From Paraeggerthella sp964369725 (GTDB lineage: Bacteria; Actinomycetota; Coriobacteriia; Coriobacteriales; Eggerthellaceae), in NCBI GenBank assembly GCA_964369725.1, contig CAYJGC010000001.1, positions 1 through 64,000 of the forward strand: a DNA stretch of 64,000 nucleotides. Direction: 5' to 3'. Shown one piece after another: positions 43,530 through 53,646 of this stretch. Each line of letters begins with the position of its first letter. Positions within the stretch are counted from its first letter, which is position 1. Made by a program: the position numbers and the translations under genes. The notes under the pieces were generated by a model. It had not been told where the DNA came from. It saw nothing but the letters and a program-made list of their open reading frames with translations, and did not search any database.

Positions 43530-45341
43530 TTATTTTTTTGAAGCCTTCTTACGCTCAACAGCAGATAAAACACGTTTTCTCAGACGAATGTTTTTAGGGG
43601 TAATCTCCACTAGTTCATCATTTTCAATATACTCAAGAGCTTCTTCTAACGTAAACGTAACAGGTGGGGTAAGCTGGATAGATTTATCTGCACCAGAAGA
43701 TCTTTGATTTCCTAACTGCTTTGATTTAGCGATATTTACAACCATATCACCTTCTTTTGAAGATTGTCCCACGATCATACCTTCATAACAATCTTCTCCC
43801 GCTCCAACAAAAAGCCTTCCGCGTTCTTGAAGAGCATCTAATGCATACGCAACACTTTTTTCAGTAGACATAGAAATAAGTGAACCAACCTTACGTCCTG
43901 CAAATTCACCGCGATAAACTCCATATTCAGAAAAATGATGAAACATAGTAGCTTCACCACGCGTTACATTTAATAATCGCGTACGTAAACCCATCGTACC
44001 ACGTGAAGGTATTTTGAAAACTAAATGAGTTTGATCACCGCGCTGGAACATATCAGACATCTCTCCACCTGCGCTACCAAAGACTTCAATCGCTTTACCT
44101 GCATACTCACTAGGCACATCAACAGTAGCTTCTTCGATAGGCTCAAGCTTGCGACCATTTTCATCTTTTTTAATTAAAACACGAGGACGCCCTACCTGAA
44201 ATTCAAATCCTTCACGACGCATCGTTTCCATTAAAACTGAAAGGTGTAAAACCCCTCGACCCGCAACTTCCATACCTGTCTTGTCTTCAAGCTCCTGAAT
44301 ACGCATAGAGATATTACTTTCCGCTTCTTTTAGTAAGCGTTCTTTGAGCTGACGTGCACCAACAATTTCTCCTTCTCGACCCACAAGAGGGCTTGATGAG
44401 GCTTCAAAAACAACTGCCATAGTTGGTTCTTCAACCTGAATAGGATCAAGACGAACAGGGTTTTCACGACTTGTAACCATATCACCAATATCAGCGTCAT
44501 CCACACCAACAACAGCTACAATATCACCTGCGAAAACTTCTTTCTTTTCCTTTTTTCCAAGTTCTTCAAACGCAAAAACTTGTTTAATTGTTGTGTTATA
44601 ACGTGTGCCATCATTTTTGATAACCAGCGCCTGCTCGCCTTTATGAATCGTGCCACTAAAGAGACGCCCCACACCAATACGGCCAACAAAGCTTGAGTGG
44701 TCAACAGTACAAATCTGCAATGCTACTGGTCCAGATGGTTCACAATCAGGTGAAGGAACTTCTTTAAGTATAGTTTCCAACAAAGGAAGCATATTCATAT
44801 TGTCATCATTTGGCTCATAACGCGCATAACCATTCATTGCGCTTGCAAAAACAACAGGGAAATCGAGTTGTTCGTCATTTGCGTCTAACTCAACCATTAA
44901 ATCAAAAACCTCATCAACCACTTCATGAGGACGTGAGCCAGGGCGGTCAATTTTATTAACTACCACCACAATACGTAATCCAAGCTCAAGGGCATGTTTT
45001 AATACAAAACGCGTTTGAGGCATAGGTCCTTCAAATGCATCAACAATCAAAAGTGCTCCGTCAGCCATATTAAGAACACGTTCAACTTCACCACCAAAGT
45101 CCGCATGACCAGGCGTGTCGATAACATTTATTTTTACTCCATTAAATGAAACAGAAATATTTTTCGAAAGAATAGTAATACCACGCTCTCGTTCTTGATC
45201 ATTACTATCTAAAACCCGCTCTTCAACTTGTTGATTTTCTCTAAATACTCCTGATGTATATAAAAGACGGTCTACAATTGTTGTTTTACCATGATCAACA
45301 TGCGCGATAATTGCAACATTACGAATATTTTCTTGCTTCAC
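43530..45341 (-). CDS. typA: Translational GTPase TypA/BipA
   Basis: A 603-residue ribosome-associated GTPase. G motifs: AHVDHGKTT, RGITI, DTPGHADFGGEVERV, NKIDRPGSRP and SAMNGYA. The EF-G-like domains and the BipA C-terminal domain follow (GTMGLRTRLLNVTRGEA, SKSKQLGN-type tail KSKQLGNQRSSGAD). It helps ribosome assembly under stress. GTG start with AGAAGG upstream. Full normal length. Confidence 0.96.
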   Translation of the reverse strand: MKQENIRNVAIIAHVDHGKTTIVDRLLYTSGVFRENQQVEERVLDSNDQERERGITILSKNISVSFNGVKINVIDTPGHADFGGEVERVLNMADGALLIVDAFEGPMPQTRFVLKHALELGLRIVVVVNKIDRPGSRPHEVVDEVFDLMVELDANDEQLDFPVVFASAMNGYARYEPNDDNMNMLPLLETILKEVPSPDCEPSGPVALQICTVDHSSFVGRIGVGRLFSGTIHKGEQALVIKNDGTRYNTTIKQVFAFEELGKKEKKEVFAGDIVAVVGVDDADIGDMVTSRENPVRLDPIQVEEPTMAVVFEASSSPLVGREGEIVGARQLKERLLKEAESNISMRIQELEDKTGMEVAGRGVLHLSVLMETMRREGFEFQVGRPRVLIKKDENGRKLEPIEEATVDVPSEYAGKAIEVFGSAGGEMSDMFQRGDQTHLVFKIPSRGTMGLRTRLLNVTRGEATMFHHFSEYGVYRGEFAGRKVGSLISMSTEKSVAYALDALQERGRLFVGAGEDCYEGMIVGQSSKEGDMVVNIAKSKQLGNQRSSGADKSIQLTPPVTFTLEEALEYIENDELVEITPKNIRLRKRVLSAVERKKASKK

Positions 45342-45369
45342 TTCTAACCTTCTTTTCTTTATAAATTTT

Positions 45370-45951
45370 TTATTGCTCTTCTTTTTCTAACTCTTTTATT
45401 AAATTACGCTCTTCATCTTGTAATTTCTTTATATGTTCATTAAGCGTATTAATAGTACTCTGCGCAGAGATAGTTTTAACAATACCCCACACTGCTACTG
45501 TACTCGCTACTGCAGCAATCATGCCAAAAATACCTACAAAAAAACGTCTTCCGGTAAAAAATGCTACCACAAGACCAACAAGCATCATGAAGATACCATT
45601 GCGTCTTTCATCAAAGGCAATATCACGCTGTGCTACAAGTTGCGTACGCGCAGCGGTAATTCCCGCAATACGAGCTTCGTTTTTTTGCGCAGAAGTATAT
45701 GAATTTGAATATGACGTTTGATTTGTTTTTCCCTTAGAAGAGACGTTATGAGATTTTTTTTGCGAATTAAGAAAATCATAAGCTTCTTGAAGGTATTTAA
45801 ACTGCTCTGTGGCACGTTCTTGAAGTTTTTTATTTGATGCAAATTTATCTGGATGTAAAATCTGCACGGTTTCTCTATAGGCAATCTTGATATCTTCAGA
45901 AGTAGCATCTTCATCTAATCCTAAAGTGCGTAAAGCTTCTAATCGATTCAT
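45370..45951 (-). CDS. DnaJ-domain membrane protein
   Basis: A 193-residue protein. Residues 1-66 are a J domain with the HPD motif (ILHPDKFASNKKLQERATEQFKYLQEAYDFLNS). A polar Ser/Asn/Lys linker follows, then two hydrophobic segments (FMMLVGLVVAFFTG, FVGIFGMIAAVASTVAVWG) and a basic/acidic coiled tail. It probably recruits DnaK to the membrane; the client is unknown. GGGGAG precedes the ATG. It is 28 bases upstream of typA and may be cotranscribed with it. Confidence 0.83.
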   Translation of the reverse strand: MNRLEALRTLGLDEDATSEDIKIAYRETVQILHPDKFASNKKLQERATEQFKYLQEAYDFLNSQKKSHNVSSKGKTNQTSYSNSYTSAQKNEARIAGITAARTQLVAQRDIAFDERRNGIFMMLVGLVVAFFTGRRFFVGIFGMIAAVASTVAVWGIVKTISAQSTINTLNEHIKKLQDEERNLIKELEKEEQ

Positions 45952-46076
45952 AACTCCCCATAAATATCATCATACTAGCTATATTATCTTGCCTTACAAT
46001 AAGGTCTCTGAATTCTATCACGTGAAGGTTTCTACACTACTCCTCGTGATAGGTTCACACATAATAGATAAGAAGG

Positions 46077-46103
46077 CAATAAAAAACGGCCTTTCGGCCG
46101 TTT
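46077..46103 (-). terminator. Terminator of tRNA-Ala
   Basis: AAACGGCC (46084-46091), loop, GGCCGTTT (46096-46103). On the minus strand a run of T follows. Confidence 0.88.
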
Positions 46104-46109
46104 AGAATT

Positions 46110-46185
46110 TGGTGGAGCATAAGGGGATCGAACCCTTGACCTCAGGCTTGCAAAGCCCGCGCTCTCCCAGCTGAGCTAATGCCCC
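46110..46185 (-). tRNA. tRNA-Ala (TGC)
   Basis: A 76-nt tRNA with encoded CCA. Acceptor GGGGCAT pairs with ATGCTCC, and anticodon loop TTTGCAA reads TGC. Confidence 0.95.
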
Positions 46186-46229
46186 GTACTTTAATTTCGA
46201 TTACGCAGGGTATAATCGAAACTTTTTTA

Positions 46230-46273
46230 ATAAACGCTCCACCGGCTAACTCGGCTCACGGTGGAGCGTTTAT
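46230..46273 (-). terminator. Terminator-like hairpin between tRNA-Ile and tRNA-Ala
   Basis: A perfect 14-bp stem (46230-46243 with 46260-46273) with a 16-base loop. The T run is interrupted (TTTATTAAAA), so it may be partial. Confidence 0.75.
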
Positions 46274-46283
46274 CGCAAAATAA

Positions 46284-46360
<77 letters not shown>

Positions 46361-46376
46361 CAAAAAGTGCTCGCCT

Positions 46377-46406
46377 ATTGTAATACTAATTACTACACTG
46401 GGTCAA
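46377..46406 (-). promoter_or_regulatory. Promoter of tRNA-Ile (and probably tRNA-Ala)
   Basis: TTGACC (46406-46401), 18-base spacer, TACAAT (46382-46377), 17 bases before the tRNA 5' end. Confidence 0.75.
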
Positions 46407-46620
46407 GTACTTTATTTTAAATTTTTTAAAACTTGAAATCGTCTACCTAAAATCTCTTATACGCAACTTTCTTAAGTTTTAAAAGAATAGTAACATTCAT
46501 AATAATTTTCGATTGACCGCTGCTTTTTTTTATACTAGTGTCTTTTCAGTAAGAGAGTTCTCTCGTGTTTGACTGATTAAATTTTGAGTTATGTTTAAAC
46601 TTCTACCTAGAAGGATACTT

Positions 46621-47127
46621 ATGATACCTGTCACTATTCAAACTCTCATTGTTTCAAGCACTACAGCGCCATCTGTGGTTGTTCTTCAGCCAATTGAAGA
46701 ATTTGATCAAAAAGATGTTTGTCGTATTATCCCTATATGGATAGGTACACATGAAGCCACTCAAATTGGTATAGCGCTTGAACATGCACGTTTTTCTCGA
46801 CCTATGACACATGATTTATTTTTAGATTCAATCACGAATCTAGGTGCACGTATTGACCATGTATTAATTAATAAAGTAAAAGGTTCAACTTTTTTTGCCT
46901 GTCTCACCATTAAACAGCAGGATCGTTTAATTGAACTCGATGCTCGCCCAAGTGATGCAATTTCTCTTGCCACACGGCAAGACGTACCAATCTATGTTGA
47001 CAAAGAAGTGTTGGAATCTAGTTCTTTTCCTTATATATTTAAAGAAAAAGGGTTTGATACGTCTTCTGAAAGTGAACTCGGAGACTTTCGCCAATTCTTA
47101 AACAATATTACACCTGATGATTTTTAA
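46621..47127 (+). CDS. Bifunctional nuclease (BFN/DUF151) domain protein
   Basis: A 168-residue protein made almost entirely of a BFN domain: VVVLQP, RIIPIWIGTHEATQIGIALE, RPMTHDL, and RPSDAISLATRQDVPIYV. This DUF151 family has nuclease members in plants and is widespread in actinobacteria, where its role is not settled. The ATG at 46621 is preferred over 46591 because AGAAGG lies 8 bases before it. It is the only plus-strand gene in this stretch and converges on gyrA across a shared terminator. Confidence 0.88.
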   Translation: MIPVTIQTLIVSSTTAPSVVVLQPIEEFDQKDVCRIIPIWIGTHEATQIGIALEHARFSRPMTHDLFLDSITNLGARIDHVLINKVKGSTFFACLTIKQQDRLIELDARPSDAISLATRQDVPIYVDKEVLESSSFPYIFKEKGFDTSSESELGDFRQFLNNITPDDF

Positions 47128-47165
47128 TTATTGAGTTTATTTCTCGTTTCTTATACGCATGTTAA

Positions 47166-47202
47166 AAACCCGACTATACCTTGCGAAGATATAGTCGGGT
47201 TT
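47166..47202. terminator. Bidirectional terminator between the BFN gene and gyrA
   Basis: A perfect 13-bp stem (47166-47178 with 47190-47202) flanked by A and T runs, placed between two convergent genes. Confidence 0.93.
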
Positions 47203-47234
47203 ACTTGGTATTAATTATTTTTTCCTTGCAGTGT

Positions 47235-49823
47235 CTAGTCGATTTGCGCCTCATCAACTTCTTCTATTTCATCAGTTTTCTGGGATTTCTTCTTCCCATG
47301 CGTTGAAATTGCTACTGCAGTAACACGGTCTTTGTCTGCAACTTTCATAACACAAACACCTTGCGTAGATCGACCGAGTTCGGAAATTCCTTCTACAGGT
47401 GTGCGAACCACTACTCCTTCTTCTGACATAATCATAATCTCATCTTCGGGATCAACTATCTTCATAGCAGCTAACAAACCTTTTTTCTCAGTCATAGTGA
47501 TTGTGAACACACCTTGCCCACCACGATGATGTTCTGGATAGTCAGCAATAGCTGTCCGTTTTCCAAAACCCTTCTCTGTGATAACAAATAGTTGGGTTTC
47601 AGGTTGAGCAATCTCCATTCCTAAAACTTTTGCAATCGGCGGTACATTCATACCCCTCACACCCATGGTGTCACGACCCATCGCACGAACTTCGCTCTCG
47701 GGCCAAGTAATAGCCTTTCCAGCGGATGAGACCATAATAACTTTCTCTCCTACCGCAACCCTTCGAACACTTATCAACTCGTCATTGTCTTTTAAGTTGA
47801 TAGCGATCAAACCGTCTCGGCGGGTTCGGTCATAAAGCTCCATAGCTGTCTTTTTAACCATTCCATGCGCTGTAGCAAACATGAGGTATTCATCAGCTGG
47901 GAATTCTTTTGTGGCTATTACTGCATTAATAGTTTCACCTTTTTCAAGAGGAAGAAGGTTTACGATAGCGGTTCCACGAGCATGGCGTGACGCTTCTGGA
48001 AGTTCATACACTTTTAATCGATAGACTTTACCTTTTGTTGAGAAGAAAAGCATGAAGGCATGTGTAGAGGCTATAAAAAGATGTTCTACATAGTCGCTAT
48101 CTTTAAGATTTACTCCCTGCATTCCTTTTCCACCGCGTTTTTGTTGACGGTAGGTTCCAACAGGTAACCTCTTAACATATCCTGATTTAGTTACCGTTAC
48201 AACCATACTTTCATCAGCAATTAAATCTTCCACCTCTAGATCTTTTGTCGCTTCAGAAATGATTGTTTTTCTTTGTGAGTTATATTTCTTTTTTACTTCC
48301 AGTAACTCTTCTTTAATAATTTCACGAACAAGTACTGGGTCACCTAAAATGCGCTTATAGTACGCAATACGTTCAAGAAGCTCATTGAGTTCGTCTTCAA
48401 TTTTTGTTCTTTCAAGTCCTGTAAGGCGACGTAAACGCATCTCAAGAATTGCATCAGTTTGTTTTTTCGTAAGATTAAATCGCTCTGTAAGTCTCTCTCC
48501 TGCTTGTTTGTCGGTTTGAGATGAACGAATAATATGGATTACTTCATCAATATTATCTAAAGCAATTATTAATCCTTCAAGTAAATGTGCGCGCTCTTCA
48601 GCTTTCGACAGTTCATACTGAGTACGACGGACTATAACTACCTCTTGATGGGTGATGTAATAATGGAGAACCTCTTTAAGAGATAAAACACGTGGAACAC
48701 CGTCGACTAGCGCAAGCATAATAACTCCAAAACCTACTTGAAGTTGAGTGTGCTTATAGAGTTTATTTAATACAACTTGTGGAATTGCGTCGCGTTTTAA
48801 CTCAATAATAATATCAATACCGTGGCGATCAGCTCCGTCATGTATATTACTGATTTCAGGAAGCTTTTTTTCCCTTACTAATTCACCAAGTTTTTCTAAT
48901 AAACGCTGGCGGTTTACTTGATAAGGAATCTCTTTAACTACAATGGAGCTCTTTCCATTTTTTCCTTCTTCTATTACGCAACTTGCGCGCAACGTAAGCG
49001 ACCCACGACCTGTCTCGTAAGCATCTAAAATACCCTTTTTTCCCATAATAATACCACCGGTAGGAAAATCAGGTCCAGGAAGAACTTTCATTAATTCGGA
49101 AGTTTCCAGATCTGGATTATCTAACATTAGACAGGTTGCATCTATAGTTTCACCCAAATTATGAGGAGGAATATTTGTAGCCATTCCAACCGCAATACCT
49201 GAAGAACCATTTACAAGAAGATTTGGGAAGCGAGCAGGTAATACTGTTGGCTCTTCTAAACTCTCATCGTAGTTTGGACTAAAATCTACCGTTTCCTTAT
49301 CGAGGTCTCGTAGTAACTCCATAGCAGCCTTATCAAGGCGCGCTTCGGTATAACGCATTGCTGCAGCTGAGTCGCCGTCTATTGAACCAAAGTTACCATG
49401 TCCATCAATTAAAGGTACACGAAGAGAAAATGGCTGAGCAAGACGAACCATTGTGTCATACACAGCACTATCACCATGGGGATGGTATTTACCTATAACA
49501 TCACCAACAGTACGAGCAGATTTCATGTGTGGTCTTGTGGGTGTGTAACCACTCTCATTCATTGCATACAAGATACGACGATGAACAGGTTTAAGACCGT
49601 CTCGAACATCTGGTAAGGCACGCGCAACAATAACACTCATTGAGTATTCAAGAAACGAAGCTTGCATCTCTTTACCAAGATACGCACTACGTACAATAGT
49701 ACCCTCTCCTCCGTTAGCTCCTTCAATAATTGAGCCATGAGGGTTACCTAATGACACTACACTCAAAGAATCAGTAGTGTTATTATTTTCTAAGGTATCT
49801 AAATTTTCAGTATTGTCTGCCAT
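47235..49823 (-). CDS. gyrA: DNA gyrase subunit A
   Basis: An 862-residue gyrase A: breakage-reunion domain with catalytic Y158 (AAAMRYTEARL), the HPHGDSAVYD region with S119 and D123 (residues found in quinolone-sensitive enzymes), a coiled-coil tower and a six-bladed C-terminal domain that includes the GyrA box QKRGGKG. It introduces negative supercoils with GyrB. The start at 49823 is used because AAAGGAG precedes it. It lies 33 bases after gyrB. Confidence 0.97.
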   Translation of the reverse strand: MADNTENLDTLENNNTTDSLSVVSLGNPHGSIIEGANGGEGTIVRSAYLGKEMQASFLEYSMSVIVARALPDVRDGLKPVHRRILYAMNESGYTPTRPHMKSARTVGDVIGKYHPHGDSAVYDTMVRLAQPFSLRVPLIDGHGNFGSIDGDSAAAMRYTEARLDKAAMELLRDLDKETVDFSPNYDESLEEPTVLPARFPNLLVNGSSGIAVGMATNIPPHNLGETIDATCLMLDNPDLETSELMKVLPGPDFPTGGIIMGKKGILDAYETGRGSLTLRASCVIEEGKNGKSSIVVKEIPYQVNRQRLLEKLGELVREKKLPEISNIHDGADRHGIDIIIELKRDAIPQVVLNKLYKHTQLQVGFGVIMLALVDGVPRVLSLKEVLHYYITHQEVVIVRRTQYELSKAEERAHLLEGLIIALDNIDEVIHIIRSSQTDKQAGERLTERFNLTKKQTDAILEMRLRRLTGLERTKIEDELNELLERIAYYKRILGDPVLVREIIKEELLEVKKKYNSQRKTIISEATKDLEVEDLIADESMVVTVTKSGYVKRLPVGTYRQQKRGGKGMQGVNLKDSDYVEHLFIASTHAFMLFFSTKGKVYRLKVYELPEASRHARGTAIVNLLPLEKGETINAVIATKEFPADEYLMFATAHGMVKKTAMELYDRTRRDGLIAINLKDNDELISVRRVAVGEKVIMVSSAGKAITWPESEVRAMGRDTMGVRGMNVPPIAKVLGMEIAQPETQLFVITEKGFGKRTAIADYPEHHRGGQGVFTITMTEKKGLLAAMKIVDPEDEIMIMSEEGVVVRTPVEGISELGRSTQGVCVMKVADKDRVTAVAISTHGKKKSQKTDEIEEVDEAQID

Positions 49824-49856
49824 TTGTCTCCTTTCAGACAAAACTTTGTTACTGTG

Positions 49857-51800
49857 CTAAATATCAAGAAACCGTACATCACGAGCATGTTTTTGGATAA
49901 ATTCCTTACGAGGTTCGACTAAATCACCCATAAGCTCTGAAACAACACGCTCACTCTCAGCTGCATCTTCTATCGTTACTTGAAGAAGTGTGCGTGTGGC
50001 AGGTTCCATAGTGGTTTCCCATAATTGTTCAGGGTCCATCTCTCCTAGACCTTTATAACGCTGTACGTCAAATTTATTTGAGTCTTCATATTCAGCTAAT
50101 ACGGAAGAAAGCGCCGATTCGTTATAAATATATCTCTCAATTTTCGGACTACGTGAATTCTTCTTTTTAAGTCCGAAAATAGGCGGTTGTGCAATGTAGA
50201 TATATCCGCGATTTATAAGCTCTGGCATATACCTATAAAAAAACGTAAGCAACAAGCAGCGTATATGGGCACCATCAACATCAGCATCCGTCATGATGAT
50301 AATACGGTGATACCTTGCTTGGTTCGCATCAAAATCATCTCCAATATTTGTTCCTATTGCGGTAATAAGAGAACTAATAGTATCTGAAGACAACGAACGA
50401 TGTAGTCCAGCGCGCTCTACATTAAGAATTTTTCCGCGTAACGGAAGGATTGCTTGCGTTTTCCTGTCTCGCGCTTGTTTTGCAGAACCTCCTGCAGAAT
50501 CGCCCTCCACAATAAAGATTTCTGAATTTTCAGGTAACTTTGAGGAGCAGTCGGCTAATTTACCTGGTAAGGCGAAAGAGTCCAAGACTCCTTTTCGGCG
50601 CGACATTTCACGCGCCTTACGAGCCGCCTCGCGCGCTTTTAATGCTTGGGTAGCTTTATTGATAATACGTTTCGCTGGTGTTGGATTCTCTTCAAGATAT
50701 TCAGCTAAACCTTGTGTAACAGCATTCTGAACAAGAGGTCTTATTTCAGTATTACCAAGTTTGGTTTTAGTTTGTCCTTCAAATTGAGGATCATGAAGCT
50801 TAACAGAAATAATAGCTGCACATCCCTCACGAGTATCATCACCGGAAAGATTCGAATCTTTTTCTTTAAGAATACCTTTATTTCTAGCGTATTCATTGAT
50901 AGTTCTTGTTACCGCTTGTTTAAAACCATCGAGATGTGTTCCACCCTCATGGGTATTAATATTATTAGCAAAAGCCATAATGGAGTTTGTTGAATACGAA
51001 GTAGACCACTGCATTGCAACTTCTACGGTTCCATCAATATTGTCAGCTTCAAAATAGATAGGTTTATTAAGGGTTTCTTTTCCTTCATTTAAATATTTTA
51101 CAAAATCAACTATACCACCCGCATACTGAAACACATCAGTACGAGGATTTCCTTCTTCATCTGTTATTCGTTCATCATAAAGGACAATTTTTAAACCTTT
51201 ATTCAAAAAAGCCATCTCACGAAAACGGCTTGCTAGCGTATCGAAATCAAATATTGTCGTCTCTGTAAAGATTGTAGGATCTGGCCAAAAGGAAACTTTA
51301 GTACCTGTTGTTTTAGAGGTTCCTACCTCATGAAGTTTGGTGTTTGTTTTGCCGTGATCGAAGTCTATTGCATATTCTTTCCCATTTCGGCTAACATTTA
51401 CTTCAACACGCGATGATAAAGCATTAACAACTGAAACACCTACACCATGTAAACCGCCCGATACTTTATAACCTTCACCACCAAATTTACCACCCGCATG
51501 TAGGATAGTAAGTACTACTTCAACGGTTGGAATCTTTTCTTTAGGATGCTTATCAACAGGAATACCACGGCCATTATCTACGACTGTTATTGAATTATCC
51601 CTGTTAATCCAAACTTGAATTTTATCGCAATAACCAGCTAAGGCTTCATCAACTGCATTATCAACAACCTCATAAACAAGGTGATGTAAACCACGTGGAC
51701 CAGTTGATCCAATATACATACCAGGACGTTTACGAACTGCTTCAAGACCTTCTAAAACCTGAATAGCATTACCATCGTAATTATTAGGGTTCTTTGTCAC
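49857..51800 (-). CDS. gyrB: DNA gyrase subunit B
   Basis: A 647-residue gyrase B: GHKL ATPase domain (EVVDNAVDEALAGYCD, VDNGRGIPVD, GGLHGVGVSVVNALS), transducer, TOPRIM domain with EGDSAGGSAKQARDRKTQAILPL as its first part and DADVDGAHI as its metal site, then the C-terminal tail. GTG start with AAGGAG upstream. Normal length. Confidence 0.98.
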   Translation of the reverse strand: MTKNPNNYDGNAIQVLEGLEAVRKRPGMYIGSTGPRGLHHLVYEVVDNAVDEALAGYCDKIQVWINRDNSITVVDNGRGIPVDKHPKEKIPTVEVVLTILHAGGKFGGEGYKVSGGLHGVGVSVVNALSSRVEVNVSRNGKEYAIDFDHGKTNTKLHEVGTSKTTGTKVSFWPDPTIFTETTIFDFDTLASRFREMAFLNKGLKIVLYDERITDEEGNPRTDVFQYAGGIVDFVKYLNEGKETLNKPIYFEADNIDGTVEVAMQWSTSYSTNSIMAFANNINTHEGGTHLDGFKQAVTRTINEYARNKGILKEKDSNLSGDDTREGCAAIISVKLHDPQFEGQTKTKLGNTEIRPLVQNAVTQGLAEYLEENPTPAKRIINKATQALKAREAARKAREMSRRKGVLDSFALPGKLADCSSKLPENSEIFIVEGDSAGGSAKQARDRKTQAILPLRGKILNVERAGLHRSLSSDTISSLITAIGTNIGDDFDANQARYHRIIIMTDADVDGAHIRCLLLTFFYRYMPELINRGYIYIAQPPIFGLKKKNSRSPKIERYIYNESALSSVLAEYEDSNKFDVQRYKGLGEMDPEQLWETTMEPATRTLLQVTIEDAAESERVVSELMGDLVEPRKEFIQKHARDVRFLDI

Positions 51801-51821
51801 TTATGCACTCCTTAAAATGAT

Positions 51822-51853
51822 ACAAAAAATAAAGCGCCGATGAACGCTTTTTT
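51822..51853 (-). terminator. Hairpin between gyrB and the DUF721 gene
   Basis: AAAGCG (51831-51836) pairs with CGCTTT (51845-51850), with T-rich sequence on both strands. It lies upstream of the gyrB start, so it probably ends transcription coming from recF. Confidence 0.6.
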
Positions 51854-51962
51854 GTATTTTAACATACCTACGCTTTATACTTAAAAAAATCACCTCTTCT
51901 ACAGGCTTTCAAAAGCCTTGTAAAGCATGATTTTCTTAGTAGTTGAAAATAAATTCAATATA

Positions 51963-52511
51963 TTAATCTCTATACTCTAAATCAGTTACTATTGCCTTAT
52001 AGAGAGCACTTCTTACCTCATTATTATCAATAATAGAAACATTTTTATTTATTTCTTCACACTCTTTACCAGTTAAATTTTTCTTTTTATTTTTAATATT
52101 ATTACTCTCAAGTAAATTAAGAAAAGGGTGTCTGGACTTCATTCCAAACTTTGATACCTTAATACTAAATATTTCAACCCGCTCGCCCTGCTTATTTATT
52201 TTAATCTTAAGAAATTCTTGACGTGCATCAATATCCGAACGAATCATACTGTCATCACAATAAACTACAAGAACAGTACCTCCATGAGCGACCCTATCAG
52301 CAATTTTAGCATCATCGACAGCTTCAGCTGACATAATATATACCGCATTCGTATGCTCTAAAATTAAATTTGACGCGTCACCGTACACTTCTTCAACTGC
52401 TGTTTTCCAAATATGATTCACTTCAGCAGCGCGACGTAACGAATTTTGTTCTTTTTCTTCCCCGTTTATATTGCTTAAAATACTTTGAATCCCAACACCT
52501 AGCTTTTTCAT
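51963..52511 (-). CDS. DUF721 (DciA-like) protein
   Basis: A 182-residue protein between recF and gyrB, the standard place of DUF721/DciA-like genes in actinobacteria. The N-terminal part (LGVGIQSILSN..., NHIWKTAVEEVYG) and the central strand region with RQEFLKIKI fit the family, whose DciA members help load the replicative helicase. The C-terminal half is Lys/Asn-rich and poorly conserved in appearance. The ATG at 52511 is preceded by AGGAG and lies 9 bases after recF. Identity rests largely on position. Confidence 0.7.
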   Translation of the reverse strand: MKKLGVGIQSILSNINGEEKEQNSLRRAAEVNHIWKTAVEEVYGDASNLILEHTNAVYIMSAEAVDDAKIADRVAHGGTVLVVYCDDSMIRSDIDARQEFLKIKINKQGERVEIFSIKVSKFGMKSRHPFLNLLESNNIKNKKKNLTGKECEEINKNVSIIDNNEVRSALYKAIVTDLEYRD

Positions 52512-52520
52512 CTACTCTCC

Positions 52521-53633
52521 TTAATAGGCTCTTCTTAGGTCTACTAATTGAGCTGTTGTTAAGAATGACTTACTGAAGTAAGAGGTATGAGCTGTTGTAA
52601 TAAAAGTTTGATTATTGTTTTGTACAAAATCTAGTAATGCGCTTCTCCTATTTTCGTCTAATTCACTTAAAACATCATCAAGTAAGAGAATTGGTTTTTG
52701 ATTAAGAATCTCCTGAATTAACGCCGCTTCAGCAAGTTTATAGGCTAAAACAATAGAACGTTGTTGTCCTTGACTACCAAAGAAAGCGGCGTTTTTCTCA
52801 TTAATATAAAAATCTATCTTATCAGTATGAGGGCCAACAAGAGACCTTTTCCTTATATACTCTTCCTTTTTATTTTCATACAGTTTTTTCTCAATCAATA
52901 CCTGGGCTTCTTCTCTACTAAATTCTTCTTGATAAAAAATAGATTCCTTTTCACTTACCCATGTCGGTGAATATCTGACTTTTAAGATTTCACTTCCATG
53001 TGATAATTCCCGGTAATAATCCTTTATAAAGATTGCCATTTGTTTAAATATAGTTAATCTGTAAATACTTAATTGTGATCCAATTTTTATAATCATTTCA
53101 TCCAAAGCTTCAATTAAACTTGGTGATGAAGATTCTTTAAGGAGTTTATTTTTATTTTGAATAACTTTTTCATAATCACGTAATACCCGGTAATAGTTTG
53201 CTGAGAGCTGTGATCCTAGAATATCAATAGAACGCCGTCGGAGAGTCATTGAACCTTTAACTAATACCAAATCATCTGGCGTAAAAATTACAGACGGAAC
53301 TAACCCTTTCAAGCTGGATATTTTCTTATTTTTACCATTTAGTAGGTATTTCTTTTTTGTATCCTCTAATCGAAGTTCAATCAATAAATCTCTATTTCCA
53401 TCCAAGACTGAAGCCGTTAATCTTCCGGTTTTTGTTCCTTGATGCAGTAATTGAACTACGTTAGCATTCCTAAATGTCGTATGAGAAGTTAAAAGTTGAA
53501 TACCTTCTATAATATTCGTTTTCCCAATTGCATTAGGCCCAGTAATAACTGTAAGAGCTCCAGAAAAATCAAGGGAAAACTCTTCATAGTTCCGAAAATT
53601 ATGAAGAGTTATATGTTTCACCTGAAGATTCAT
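52521..53633 (-). CDS. recF: DNA replication and repair protein RecF
   Basis: A 370-residue SMC-like ATPase for gap repair: Walker A GPNAIGKTNIIEGI near residue 33, FTPDDLVLVKG, RRRSIDILGSQL, signature GSQGQQRSIVLAYKLAEA and Walker B PILLLDDVLSELDENRR. Normal length. It starts 13 bases after the corrected dnaN stop codon (53647); the ribosome site is weak, so translational coupling to dnaN is likely. Confidence 0.96.
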   Translation of the reverse strand: MNLQVKHITLHNFRNYEEFSLDFSGALTVITGPNAIGKTNIIEGIQLLTSHTTFRNANVVQLLHQGTKTGRLTASVLDGNRDLLIELRLEDTKKKYLLNGKNKKISSLKGLVPSVIFTPDDLVLVKGSMTLRRRSIDILGSQLSANYYRVLRDYEKVIQNKNKLLKESSSPSLIEALDEMIIKIGSQLSIYRLTIFKQMAIFIKDYYRELSHGSEILKVRYSPTWVSEKESIFYQEEFSREEAQVLIEKKLYENKKEEYIRKRSLVGPHTDKIDFYINEKNAAFFGSQGQQRSIVLAYKLAEAALIQEILNQKPILLLDDVLSELDENRRSALLDFVQNNNQTFITTAHTSYFSKSFLTTAQLVDLRRAY

Positions 53634-53646
53634 AGATTATTACTTA

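Noticed and set aside
43500..43538. Plus-strand terminator-like hairpin (CTATGTTT/AAACATAG then T run) at the typA 3' end
   Set aside because: No plus-strand gene precedes it and on the minus strand it lacks a T run.
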